Below, piece by piece: positions 1 to 8,947 of a stretch of 64,000 bases of DNA (the stretch's first letter is position 1; the number at the start of each line of letters is the position of its first letter). The notes below the pieces were generated by a model that was not told the DNA's origin, made no database searches, and was given only the letters and a program-made list of their open reading frames with translations. The DNA lies in contig CAVTSX010000012.1 of the NCBI GenBank assembly GCA_963737425.1, positions 71,456 to 135,455 on the forward strand. Reading direction: 5' to 3'. The DNA comes from DASXRA01 sp963737425 (GTDB lineage: Bacteria; Actinomycetota; Actinomycetes; Mycobacteriales; Jatrophihabitantaceae). The position numbers and the translations under genes are program-made.

Positions 1-497
1 GATACCGGATCATCGAGCGCCTTCGCGAGGCGAAGAACTGGGTGCCCATCCTCATGCTGACGGCCAAGGACGGCGAGTATGACGAGGCCGACGCCCTCGA
101 CCTCGGCGCCGACGACTACCTGACCAAGCCGTTCTCGTTCGTCGTGCTGCTCGCCCGGCTGCGGGCGTTGCTGCGGCGCGGGGTCACGCCCCGGCCGGCC
201 GCGCTCACCGTCGGCGACCTCGTGCTCGATCCAGCGGCCCACACCGTTGCGCGATCGGGCCGAAACGTCGACCTGACACCGCGCGAGTTCGCCCTGCTCG
301 AATATCTGATGCGCCGCTCGGGCGAGGCGGTGTCGAAGGCCGAGATCCTGCACCACGTGTGGGACGCCCACTACGAAGGCGACGCCAACGTGGTCGAGGT
401 GTACGTGGGTTACCTGCGCCGAAAGATCGACACGCCCTTTCAGCGTCAGAGCGTGCAGACCGTTCGGGGCGCCGGTTACCGCCTCGCCACGGACTAG
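1..497 (+). CDS. OmpR-family response regulator, 5' end cut off by the window
   Basis: DNA-binding response regulator partnered with the histidine kinase that follows 6 bp downstream. The window opens inside the receiver domain, so the phospho-acceptor Asp is not visible. What remains shows the end of the receiver with the conserved LTKPF (switch Lys) and then a winged-helix output domain (LTPREFALLEYL, ending TVRGAGYRLATD), typical of OmpR/PhoB proteins. A GTG at 42 is internal, not the real start, because the reading frame continues to the window edge with receiver-like sequence. It probably regulates envelope or stress genes, but no target is visible. Confidence 0.93.
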   Translation, partial: YRIIERLREAKNWVPILMLTAKDGEYDEADALDLGADDYLTKPFSFVVLLARLRALLRRGVTPRPAALTVGDLVLDPAAHTVARSGRNVDLTPREFALLEYLMRRSGEAVSKAEILHHVWDAHYEGDANVVEVYVGYLRRKIDTPFQRQSVQTVRGAGYRLATD

Positions 498-503
498 GGT
501 GCG

Positions 504-1907
504 ATGTTCTGGCCGCGGTTACGGTGGCTGTCGGACTGGTGGGGCGGGCGCTCATTGCGGGCCCGCATCACCATCGTCTCGAGCACGCTGTTCGCCATCG
601 CGGTCGTGGCCGGCACGGTGCTGCTCATCGCCATCTTGCGGCTGTCGCTGATCAGATCGATCGACTCCTCGGCCAACAAGTCCGGCGAAGACCTCGCCGA
701 TCTGTTCAACAAGGGCAACCAGCCGAAGGTCATTCTGGCCGGCAGCAGTGGCGACTACGTGCAGGTCGTCGACGCCAATAACCGGGTGCTCGGCAACTCG
801 CCGGGAGCCGATGCGGTCAAGTCGATGCTCAAGGTCGACCAACTCGCGCTCGCCCGGCAAGGTCACCAGCTCACCATCCCGGGCCAGTGGGCCGGCATCG
901 ACTCACAGCTTCGCGTCACTGGAGTGTCAGCCGGCGACGACACGATTCTGGTAGCGACGAGTCTGGCCCGCCTCGAGCAGAGCGTGCACATCCTGCGCGA
1001 CGTCTCGCTGGTGGGCTGTCCGCTTGCGGTGCTGATCATGGCGCTAGCGACATACTGGATCGTCGGTCGCACGCTGCGCCCCGTGGCCGGACTCCGTCTC
1101 GGCGCCGAGGAAATCACCGCCGCCGGACTCGCCGATCAGCGCCTGCCGGTGTCTGACGCGCAAGACGAGGTGCAGCGCCTCGCCGTCACCCTCAACGCCA
1201 TGCTCGACCGCATCGACGCGTCCACCAAGCGCCAACGGACATTCGTCGGCGATGCGGCGCACGAGCTTCGCTCGCCGCTGGCGTCGCTGCGGGTACAGCT
1301 CGAGGTGGCCGAGCGACTCGGCCCGTCCACCGACTGGCAGAGCGTCGTGCAGGACTCGCTGGTCGACGTGAACCGTCTCGAGCTCCTCGTCGACGACCTG
1401 CTCGCGACGGCCCGCCTGGACGAGGTCGGAGGTGCCCTGCGGCGGCGCGAGATGGTCGAACTGGACTGCCTCGTGACACGCACCGTAGAGGGCTACGCCC
1501 AGGCGCGCGTGCCCGTGACGGCATCGGTCGAGCCGGTCGTGGTCGACGGCGATCCCGACGGCATGCGCCGGGTGATCGTGAATCTGATCGACAATGCCGT
1601 GCGGTACGCCCGCACCGGCGTCCACGTATCGCTCGCCCCGAGCACGGGACGCGGCGGTCCGGCCGCCATACAACTCGACGTCGCCGACGACGGCCCGGGC
1701 ATCCCTGCGCACGAACGCCAGCGCGTCTTCGACCGCTTCTACCGCGTCGGCGGCTCGCGCTCGCGCGAGTCAGGCGGAACCGGTCTGGGGCTGCCGATCG
1801 TGCGCGATCTGGTGCGCGCGCACGGCGGCACCGTTCGCCTCGCCGACAACAAGCCCGGCCTGCGGGCGATCGTCACCCTGCCGGTCGTGCACAGCCAGCC
1901 GCGCTGA
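504..1907 (+). CDS. Membrane sensor histidine kinase
   Basis: A 467-residue sensor kinase, cognate to the response regulator 6 bp upstream and surely co-transcribed. Order of parts: a membrane segment near residues 23-50, an extracytoplasmic sensor region to about 165, a second membrane segment (about 167-190), a HAMP linker, a HisKA dimerisation helix with the phospho-acceptor in AAHELRSPLA (His about 253), and a HATPase domain with the N box (NLIDNAVRYA), DDGPGIP and GGTGLGLPIV. Everything needed for autophosphorylation is present. The sensed signal cannot be told from the sequence. Confidence 0.95.
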   Translation: MFWPRLRWLSDWWGGRSLRARITIVSSTLFAIAVVAGTVLLIAILRLSLIRSIDSSANKSGEDLADLFNKGNQPKVILAGSSGDYVQVVDANNRVLGNSPGADAVKSMLKVDQLALARQGHQLTIPGQWAGIDSQLRVTGVSAGDDTILVATSLARLEQSVHILRDVSLVGCPLAVLIMALATYWIVGRTLRPVAGLRLGAEEITAAGLADQRLPVSDAQDEVQRLAVTLNAMLDRIDASTKRQRTFVGDAAHELRSPLASLRVQLEVAERLGPSTDWQSVVQDSLVDVNRLELLVDDLLATARLDEVGGALRRREMVELDCLVTRTVEGYAQARVPVTASVEPVVVDGDPDGMRRVIVNLIDNAVRYARTGVHVSLAPSTGRGGPAAIQLDVADDGPGIPAHERQRVFDRFYRVGGSRSRESGGTGLGLPIVRDLVRAHGGTVRLADNKPGLRAIVTLPVVHSQPR

Positions 1908-1915
1908 CCGGCCCC

Positions 1916-1952
1916 GGCGGGCCTCTGCGTTCGGTGACGCAGAGAGCCCGCC
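1916..1952. terminator. Bidirectional hairpin terminator between convergent genes
   Basis: Strong inverted repeat between the histidine kinase and pknB. Outer arms GGCGGGC (1916-1922) and GCCCGCC (1946-1952) and inner arms TCTGCGT (1924-1930) and ACGCAGA (1937-1943) pair perfectly around a 6-nt loop, with one small internal bulge. It can end transcription from both sides. No clear U-tract follows, as is common in actinobacteria. Confidence 0.8.
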
Positions 1953-1970
1953 ACGATCAGGCGCGCCGCC

Positions 1971-3905
1971 TCAACTGGTACAGGCGGGCGTCGTCGGAGC
2001 GGCCGGCGTCGTCGACCCCGGTGGTGCCGCCTGCGGTCCGAAGCCTCCGAACGTGAGGCTGGGAGGGGTCGTCGGCCCCCGCCCCGGCGGTGTCGTCGTG
2101 GGTGTGGTCGACGGGCTGGACGGTGTGATACTCCCGGGCGTGGTCGGTGTCGTGCAATCCGGAGTCGGCGCGACGTACTGGCCCACGGTCAGCGTGATCT
2201 GCTGATCCTTCGGGTACTTGCTGTTCGGCGTCGGGAACTGCGCGAGCACGATGCCCGCTTCCTTCTGGTCGTTCGTCTGCTGCTCGTTGATCCTCGGCGG
2301 TGCCGTCCAGCCGCCCGAGCTGAGGATCTGCTGCGCATCGCCGATCTTCTTGCCGACCAGATTGGGTACGCCGGTCTTGCCGTTCGACACCTGCAACGTG
2401 ATCCGCTCGCCCTTGGCGACGGACTGGTAGGCGGGCGGCGTTTGAGCGGTGACCTCTCCGACCGGCTTGTCACTGTCGACGTCCTGACGCAGCGGATTGA
2501 GGCCCTTGGCCTTGAGCGCGTTTGCGGCGGCGGCGTACTGCATGCCGACGACGTAGGGCACTGACACGGTCGGCTTCTTGTACGTGCTGAACGTGATCGG
2601 GGTGTCTTTCGTCTGCTGCGAGCCGGCCGGCGGGCTCTGCGTGCAGACGCGCCTCTCGGCAACGGTCACCGTCTCACCGGCGCCGTCGGTGCACGGGTCG
2701 CTGGTGGTGCCGGGGTTGTTGTCGGGTTCGAAGCCCTTCTGCCGCAACAGGTCGTTGGCCGCGTTGACGGTCAGGTTGACAAGAGACGGCACGGCGAACT
2801 TCTTCGGCTTGTCGGACTTGCCGAGAAATACGACCGCGTAGGCGCCCGCGCCGATCACCAGCAGCAGCGCGGCCACCACCGCTGTCCAGATCAGCGCGCG
2901 CTTGCGTTGCTGCCGGTCGTCCTCGTCGCCGTCGTCACCGTCACCGGACCCCGGCGGCAGCATCCCGCCCGCGGCGAACGGCAGCGGAGTACGCGGGATG
3001 AACTGGGTCTTCTCCGCATCGGTCATGACCGATTCGGCCTCGACCGGGCGATCGGCAAGGGCCCGCTGCAGATCGGCGCGCATCTCGGCCGCCGACTGGT
3101 AGCGGTTCAGCGGGTTCTTCGCCAGCGCCTTCATCACGATCGAGTCGAGCGAGCGAGGCACCTCAGGGCTGACCGACGACGGCAACGGCGCGTTCTCGCG
3201 CACGTGCTGGTAGGCCACGGCGACCGGCGAGTCGCCGTTGAACGGCGGGCTGCCCGTGACCAACTCGTAGAGCAGGCAACCGGTGGAGTACACGTCAGAG
3301 CGCGCGTCTACGGGTTCGCCGCGTGCCTGCTCGGGCGACAGGTACTGGGCCGTGCCGATGACCGCGGCGGTCTGGGTCACGGCGGCGGCGTTGTTCGACA
3401 GCGCCCGGGCGATGCCGAAGTCCATGACCTTGACCGCGCCCGCCGGGGTGATCATGACGTTGGCCGGTTTGATGTCGCGGTGCACGATTCCGTTGCGGTG
3501 GCTGAAGTCCAGCGCGCCGCACACCTCGGCGGTGATCTCCATCGCGCGATGAATCGGCAGGCGCCCCTCGGCCTTGAGTACGTCGCGCAGGGTGCGTCCC
3601 TCGACGTACTCCATGACGATGTAGGGCACCACGCTGTCGGCACCATTTGCGGTGAGGCTCGGGTCCTCGCCGGTGTCGTACACCGACACGATGGCCGGGT
3701 AGTTCAGGCCGGCAGCCGACTGCGCCTCACGGCGGAAGCGCATCAGGAAGGCTGGATCGTGCGCGAGGTCGGCGCGCAGGATCTTGATGGCAACCTCGCG
3801 GCCGAGACGGACATCGCGACCCCGATGGACCTCGGCCATCCCGCCGTACCCGATGAGTTCACCGAGCTCGTAGCGGTTCCCAACTAGACGAGGGCTCGTC
3901 GTCAT
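1971..3905 (-). CDS. pknB: Serine/threonine protein kinase PknB with PASTA domains
   Basis: Membrane Ser/Thr kinase that senses muropeptides and controls growth and division. About 644 residues from the ATG at 3905; the frame opens ten codons earlier, but MTTSPRLVGNRYELGELIG is the usual PknB beginning. Visible parts: glycine loop, VAIKIL lysine, catalytic HRDIKPAN, DFG and SPEQ activation segment; a juxtamembrane stretch; one membrane helix (ALIWTAVVAALLLVIGAGAY); three PASTA repeats; and a Thr/Pro-rich tail. It lies 51 bp after pbpA in a cell-elongation operon with its phosphatase and FHA partners, as in mycobacteria, where FHA proteins bind its phosphosites. Confidence 0.96.
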   Translation of the reverse strand: MTTSPRLVGNRYELGELIGYGGMAEVHRGRDVRLGREVAIKILRADLAHDPAFLMRFRREAQSAAGLNYPAIVSVYDTGEDPSLTANGADSVVPYIVMEYVEGRTLRDVLKAEGRLPIHRAMEITAEVCGALDFSHRNGIVHRDIKPANVMITPAGAVKVMDFGIARALSNNAAAVTQTAAVIGTAQYLSPEQARGEPVDARSDVYSTGCLLYELVTGSPPFNGDSPVAVAYQHVRENAPLPSSVSPEVPRSLDSIVMKALAKNPLNRYQSAAEMRADLQRALADRPVEAESVMTDAEKTQFIPRTPLPFAAGGMLPPGSGDGDDGDEDDRQQRKRALIWTAVVAALLLVIGAGAYAVVFLGKSDKPKKFAVPSLVNLTVNAANDLLRQKGFEPDNNPGTTSDPCTDGAGETVTVAERRVCTQSPPAGSQQTKDTPITFSTYKKPTVSVPYVVGMQYAAAANALKAKGLNPLRQDVDSDKPVGEVTAQTPPAYQSVAKGERITLQVSNGKTGVPNLVGKKIGDAQQILSSGGWTAPPRINEQQTNDQKEAGIVLAQFPTPNSKYPKDQQITLTVGQYVAPTPDCTTPTTPGSITPSSPSTTPTTTPPGRGPTTPPSLTFGGFGPQAAPPGSTTPAAPTTPACTS

Positions 3906-3956
3906 GACTCGACCTTGATCATCGAACGTCCTCACTCATCGTGCATCTTCACCATG

Positions 3957-5429
3957 TCATCGGCCCCTCATGTCATCGAGGTATGCCTGCATCACCTTTT
4001 GCGCAACGGGTGCGGCCGCCAGCCCGCCTGCGCTCTCGTCACCGCGCACCCCCGCGTTCTCCAGAACCACGGCCACGGCAATCGGGTGTGCCGGATCCGC
4101 GGCAAACCCGGTGAACCACGCATGCGGGGCAAGGTGGTGCCCCTGCGCGTCGTCGTTGTCGGCGGTACCAGTTTTACCCCCGACCGTGACGTTCGGTATT
4201 TGGGCTGCGGTGCCTGTGCCCTTCTGCACGACGTTCACCATCATCGCCTTGAGCTGATCGTCGAGCGCCGGGTCGAGCACGTCGTTCAGTTTCTCCGGAC
4301 TGGTGGTGTCGAGCACCGACAGGTTCGGTGCCAGTTCCTGCTTCACCAGGTACGGCTTCATGAGGGTGCCGCCGTTCTCGACGGCAGCGGAGATCATCGC
4401 CGCCTGCAGCGGCGTCATCTGCACGTTGAACTGGCCGATCGAGCTCTGCCCGAGTTGCGAGCCGTCGTCGACCTGGCCCATCGTCGATCGGGACACGTCC
4501 AGGGGCACGTTCATGTCCTGGCCGTCCATCCCGAACAGGGTCGCCTCGTCCTGCACGCGCTGCAATCCGAGAGTGATGCCAAGGTTCGCGAAAGCCGTAT
4601 TGCACGAGACCGTCAGGGCCTCGATCAGGGTGCTGGTCTTGCCATTTCCGCAGGACTCGCCGTTGAAGTTGTGCATCGTGCCGCCCGCCGGCAACGGCAG
4701 CACGGTGGGCGCCGGGATCTGGTCGGTGATCTTCTTGCCGTCCTTGAGCGCGGCGGCGGCCACGATCACCTTGAAGATCGAGCCCGGCGGGTAGCTCGCC
4801 TGGAATGCGCGGTTGAGCATCGGCTGCGCTTTGTCGTCGTTGAGTCGCTTGTACGCAGCGCTGATCGAGTCGAGATTGTGCGAGCTGAGCACGCTCGGGT
4901 CGTAGGACGGAGCGCTCGTTGCCGCGAGGATCGCGCCCGTCGTGGGGTCGAGCGCGACCACCGCGCCGCGGCGTCCCCCGAGCGCACTGAACGCGGCCCG
5001 TTGCGCGGCCTTGTTGATGGTCAGCGCGACGCTGCCGCCCTTAGGCGTGCGGCCGGTGAGCAGGTCGGTGATGCGCGTGCCGAGCAGGCGGCTGTCGCTG
5101 CCGGACAGCAGGCCGTCCTCGACGTCCTCCAGGCCGTTCTTGTCGTAGATGAGCGAGTACCAGCCGGTGAGGCCGGCGTACGCAGGTCCCCCGGGGTACT
5201 TGCGCAGATACTTCAACTCGTCCTTCGTCGGCACGGACTCGGCGATCGACGTGCCCTGCACGATGATCGACCCTCGCGGATTCGAGTACTCATTGAGGAT
5301 GACGCGGCGGTTGTTCTTGTTGTTGCGGTACGCGTCGCTCTTCACGACCTGGACGAAGTTCAGGTTGATCAGCAGGGCAGCCATCAGCACCCCGACCGCG
5401 ATCGCGACCCGACGGATCTGGCGGTTCAT
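3957..5429 (-). CDS. pbpA: Penicillin-binding protein A (class B transpeptidase)
   Basis: Class B PBP that cross-links peptidoglycan together with the adjacent SEDS glycosyltransferase. About 490 residues starting MNRQIRRVAIAVGVLMAALL, an N-terminal signal-anchor helix. The transpeptidase motifs are all present: SIFK (catalytic Ser), SCN and KTGTA. The start ATG at 5429 overlaps the rodA stop in an ATGA junction, so the two are translationally coupled, which fits a SEDS-PBP pair. The frame stays open far upstream of 5429, but that part is the complement of rodA in another frame and is not coding. Confidence 0.96.
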   Translation of the reverse strand: MNRQIRRVAIAVGVLMAALLINLNFVQVVKSDAYRNNKNNRRVILNEYSNPRGSIIVQGTSIAESVPTKDELKYLRKYPGGPAYAGLTGWYSLIYDKNGLEDVEDGLLSGSDSRLLGTRITDLLTGRTPKGGSVALTINKAAQRAAFSALGGRRGAVVALDPTTGAILAATSAPSYDPSVLSSHNLDSISAAYKRLNDDKAQPMLNRAFQASYPPGSIFKVIVAAAALKDGKKITDQIPAPTVLPLPAGGTMHNFNGESCGNGKTSTLIEALTVSCNTAFANLGITLGLQRVQDEATLFGMDGQDMNVPLDVSRSTMGQVDDGSQLGQSSIGQFNVQMTPLQAAMISAAVENGGTLMKPYLVKQELAPNLSVLDTTSPEKLNDVLDPALDDQLKAMMVNVVQKGTGTAAQIPNVTVGGKTGTADNDDAQGHHLAPHAWFTGFAADPAHPIAVAVVLENAGVRGDESAGGLAAAPVAQKVMQAYLDDMRGR

Positions 5430-6841
5430 GCGGGCACCACCTCGGGCAGGGCTGCCGGCGGCGCTGCCGGCGCGGCGGGTGGCGGCGCAGCAGGCCGGCG
5501 CGCGGAGTCCGACACCCGCACGAGCAGCGCGAGCAGCGCGTAGTTCGCCAGCAGGGACGAACCGCCGTAGGACAGGAACGGCGTCGTGAGGCCGGTCTCG
5601 GGCAGCAGCCGGGTAACCCCGGCGACGACGACGAACAGTTGCAAGCCGATCGAGAAGGCCAGCCCGGTGGCCAGCAGCTTGCCGAACGTGTCGCGCACCG
5701 CGAGTGCTGCGGCGAAGCCGCGCGCGATGAACAGGATGTAGACGACCAGCAACGCGACGAGGCCGAACAACCCGATCTCCTCGCCGAACGAGGAGATGAT
5801 GAAGTCGGTGGCCGGCAGCGGGACGATCTCGGGATGGCCGCCGCCGAGTCCCGTCCCGAACAGACCGCCGGTGCCGAGGCCGAACAGCGACTGGCTTACC
5901 TGCAACCCGATGCCGTCCGGATAGTCGAACACGTGCAGCCAGACCGTGACCCGCGTCTGCACGTTGGGAAACACCTGATACGCGAGGTAAGCGCCCCCGG
6001 CGAATAGCGTCATGCCGACGATGACCCAGCTGACCCGCTGGGTGGCCACGTACAGCAGCACGATGAACAGGCCGAAGAACATGAGCGATGAGCCCAAGTC
6101 GTGTCCGCGGACGAGCACGGCGATGCACACCAGCCACGCGACGAGCAGCGGGCCGAAGTCACGCCCACGCGGCAGGTCGATGCCGAGAAAGCGCCGCCCG
6201 GCAAGGGAAAGCACGTCGCGTTTGGTCACCAGGTAGGCCGAGGCGAAAATCGTCAGCAGGATCTTCGCGAATTCGCCGGGCTGGATCGAGAAGCCCGCAA
6301 CGCGGATCCAGATGCGCGCGCCGTTGACCTCGCTGAACCGGGCCGGGAGCACCGCCGGAAGCACCAGGAAGAACATGCCCGCCAGGGCCAGTGTGTACGC
6401 GTACCGGGCGAGCACGCGATGGTCGCGGATGAACCAGATGATGACCAGGAACAGCAGCAGGCCGAGCGCCGTCCACACGATCTGGGTCGGCGCCGCCGCT
6501 CCGGCGAACTTCGGCCCGGTGCCGTCGTCGGACTGCTGTTTGAGCCCCAGGTCGAGCCGATGGATCATCACCAGTCCCAACCCGTTGAGCAGCACCACGA
6601 TCGGCAGCAGCAGTGGGTCGGCGTAGGGCGCGACGCGGCGAATCACCAGGTGGGCGATCACGCCAGCGGTCAGGGGCACCACGCTGTCGATGAGCAGGTG
6701 GCTGTTGATGCTGCCGTCACGGGTGGCCTCGATGATTCCCTCGGCCGCCATCACGATGCCGATCGCGAACACGAGCAGCACCAACTCCGCGCCGCGCCGG
6801 GTCGGCGGGTGCGGTTCGGTGACTGCGACGTTGTTCGTCAC
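5426..6841 (-). CDS. rodA: SEDS-family peptidoglycan glycosyltransferase RodA/FtsW
   Basis: Polytopic membrane protein (about 471 residues, ten or so hydrophobic helices) that polymerises lipid II during elongation. Family signatures include RIWIRVAGFSIQPGEFAKI, the GHDLGSSLMFFG segment and the C-terminal LPLPATDFI-type motif (here VPLPATDFIISSFGEE) followed by PFLSYGGSS. I place the start at the GTG at 6841, which overlaps the pstP stop as GTGA; a TTG two codons upstream is also possible. Coupling to pbpA at the other end supports a functional pair. Confidence 0.95.
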   Translation of the reverse strand: MTNNVAVTEPHPPTRRGAELVLLVFAIGIVMAAEGIIEATRDGSINSHLLIDSVVPLTAGVIAHLVIRRVAPYADPLLLPIVVLLNGLGLVMIHRLDLGLKQQSDDGTGPKFAGAAAPTQIVWTALGLLLFLVIIWFIRDHRVLARYAYTLALAGMFFLVLPAVLPARFSEVNGARIWIRVAGFSIQPGEFAKILLTIFASAYLVTKRDVLSLAGRRFLGIDLPRGRDFGPLLVAWLVCIAVLVRGHDLGSSLMFFGLFIVLLYVATQRVSWVIVGMTLFAGGAYLAYQVFPNVQTRVTVWLHVFDYPDGIGLQVSQSLFGLGTGGLFGTGLGGGHPEIVPLPATDFIISSFGEEIGLFGLVALLVVYILFIARGFAAALAVRDTFGKLLATGLAFSIGLQLFVVVAGVTRLLPETGLTTPFLSYGGSSLLANYALLALLVRVSDSARRPAAPPPAAPAAPPAALPEVVPA

Positions 6842-8337
6842 CGGCAACCTTCATGGGGCGTGGTCGTGGCGGGGAACGGCAGCGGAGTTGAGGACGGTGC
6901 GCTCGGCGTCGCGCGGGATGGCGTCAAGGTCGGACGCGGCGTCACGGTGGGGCGCGGCGTCACGGTCGGGCGCGGGTGTGCCGTGGTGGCCGGGCGATGA
7001 GGTGTCGTCGCGTGCGCGGCGACGCGAGCGGTGGTACGCCGGGCCGGGGTGCTTCGACGGCTGGTCGTCGGCTTCTTCGTCGGCGACGTCGACGGCACGA
7101 TCGCGGTGGCCCGGTCGGATGGCGTCATGCTCGGAGTCGGGGTGGCGGTGGGGCACGGCGGCAGCAGTTGGGTGAGCAGGTTGCCGACGATCTGCTCCGC
7201 GCCGGACTGGCTGTGCGCGGTGATGCCGGACTGGACCTGACTCTGCGCGACCGGCGTCAGATCCGTCATCTTGATCGGAGTGTTTCGGGAGAGCTTGTAG
7301 AACTTCAGTGGGCCGAACTCGGTATTGACGCCGCGGAAGATCGCCACCTCGTCACCGGACCGGCCGACGAAGTACTGGGTCTGCGTCCAGGCATAGAACC
7401 CGCCCGTGCCGCCGACCAGGATGACCAGGACGGCGACGGTGAGCACCAGTCGGCGCAGCCAGCGGCGCCGGATGCGCGGCGGGTCGACGTGGTTCGGGTG
7501 GTGCGTGCGGGTCATCTGGGCGGCGCGCTCAGCGGGGCTCGAGGCGCCGTCCGGTGCCGGTCCGCCCGGCTCCGTCGGGTCGATGAATGCGCCCCCGATG
7601 ACCGGCACGTCGTCGCCGAAGCCGGTGTTGACGACGTCGGCGACGATGCAGGTGACGTTATCGGGCCCGCCGCCGCGCAGTGCCAGTTCGACGAGTCGGT
7701 CGGCGCACTCCTGCGGGTCGCCATCGCCGAGGGTTTCGAGCAGGGTCGACGCGGTGACGACGTCGGTGAGCCCGTCGGTGCACAGCAGGTAACGATCGCC
7801 CGCACGCGCCTCGCGGATCGAGACGTCCGGGTCGACGTCGGCGCCCATGAGGGCCCGCAGGATTACCGACTTGCGCGGATGGTGGCTCGCTTCCTCGGCG
7901 GTGAGCCGACCGGAGTCGACCAGTGACTGGACGTAGGTGTCGTCGTGGGTGATCTGGGTCAGGTGCTGGCCGCGCAGCATGTAGGCCCGGGAGTCGCCGA
8001 CGTGCACCAGGCCGACCTGCCCGCCGACGAACCGCAGCGCGGTGAGGGTGGTGCCCATGCCGTCGAGGTCGCTGTTGGACGCGATCGACTCGGCGATGCG
8101 CTCGTTGGCGTCCTCGACTGCGCGGCGCAGTTCGGCCAGCAGGTCGCCGACGGGGCGGTCTTCGTCGAGGCCTTCCAACGCGGCGACGGCGATCTTGCTC
8201 GCGACTTCGCCCGCGGCGTGGCCGCCCATGCCGTCGGCGATGGCGAGCAGCCGAGGACCCGCGTAGACGGAGTCCTCGTTGTTGCCACGTACCAGCCCGC
8301 GGTCGGAGCGGACTGCGTAGCGCAGGGCAAGAGTCAT
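6838..8337 (-). CDS. pstP: PP2C-type protein phosphatase PstP
   Basis: Ser/Thr phosphatase that reverses PknB phosphorylation. 499 residues. The N-terminal PP2C domain carries the metal-binding motifs RGNNEDS, ADGMGGHAAGE, GDSRAY, CTDGLTD and GGPDNVT. A membrane helix follows (LVLTVAVLVILVGGTGGFYAW), then an extracytoplasmic region. The C-terminus is a long Thr/Pro/Ser-rich tail with short repeats of the type TPRPTV, probably disordered. The gene lies inside the kinase operon and its stop overlaps the rodA start. Confidence 0.95.
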   Translation of the reverse strand: MTLALRYAVRSDRGLVRGNNEDSVYAGPRLLAIADGMGGHAAGEVASKIAVAALEGLDEDRPVGDLLAELRRAVEDANERIAESIASNSDLDGMGTTLTALRFVGGQVGLVHVGDSRAYMLRGQHLTQITHDDTYVQSLVDSGRLTAEEASHHPRKSVILRALMGADVDPDVSIREARAGDRYLLCTDGLTDVVTASTLLETLGDGDPQECADRLVELALRGGGPDNVTCIVADVVNTGFGDDVPVIGGAFIDPTEPGGPAPDGASSPAERAAQMTRTHHPNHVDPPRIRRRWLRRLVLTVAVLVILVGGTGGFYAWTQTQYFVGRSGDEVAIFRGVNTEFGPLKFYKLSRNTPIKMTDLTPVAQSQVQSGITAHSQSGAEQIVGNLLTQLLPPCPTATPTPSMTPSDRATAIVPSTSPTKKPTTSRRSTPARRTTARVAAHATTPHRPATTAHPRPTVTPRPTVTPRPTLTPSRATPSAPSSTPLPFPATTTPHEGCR

Positions 8338-8418
8338 CGGGCGACCACGCTGAACTCGTGGCCGGGGGAAAGCGTCATGCGGTTGCTCCCGCGTGCGCGC
8401 CTAGCTGTGGGGTCTGCG

Positions 8419-8889
8419 TCATTGCAGCTCCATGACGGTCTTACCGATGCGGATGGGCACGCCGACCTCGAGCGGCGTCGGGCCGCCGAGCTTGTGCTGG
8501 CCCAGGTACGTGCCGTTCGTGGAACCGAGGTCCTCAACGAACCAGACACCCTCCTGCTGGCTGATTCGGGCGTGCCGGGTGCTGGCGTAGTCGTCGGTCA
8601 GCACGAGCGTGGAGTCGTCGGCGCGTCCGATCAGCACCGGGGCGCCGGTGAGCCCGATGCGTGTGCCGGCCAACCCGCCTGCGGTGACGACCAGGACCGA
8701 CGCGCGGCGCGGCCCCGGAGACGGCGGCGCGCTGCGTCCGCGGCGCCGAGCCGGCGGCGGCATCGCGACGCGAGGTTGCCCGCTGACGCGCAGGTCCGCC
8801 CGCACGACGCGCACCGCGGCGAGGACGAACAGCCACAGGAGCGCGAGGAACCCGAACCGCATCAGCTGGATGGCCAGCGGTGAGTTCAC
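8419..8889 (-). CDS. fhaB: FHA-domain protein FhaB (FipA type)
   Basis: 156-residue protein: an N-terminal membrane helix (MRFGFLALLWLFVLAAVRVV), a basic linker and a C-terminal FHA phosphothreonine-binding domain (IGRADDSTLVLTDDYASTRH ... EDLGSTNGTYLGQ). In mycobacteria the homologue links PknB signalling to the division and elongation machinery. It sits between pstP and fhaA in the same orientation with an 81-bp gap to pstP. Length and layout match the family. Confidence 0.94.
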   Translation of the reverse strand: MNSPLAIQLMRFGFLALLWLFVLAAVRVVRADLRVSGQPRVAMPPPARRRGRSAPPSPGPRRASVLVVTAGGLAGTRIGLTGAPVLIGRADDSTLVLTDDYASTRHARISQQEGVWFVEDLGSTNGTYLGQHKLGGPTPLEVGVPIRIGKTVMELQ

Positions 8890-8947
8890 GAGCGTCTCCG
8901 CCGCCGGGCAGTCAGCTCATGAGTGGTCACGTGCACGTGCCCACTGC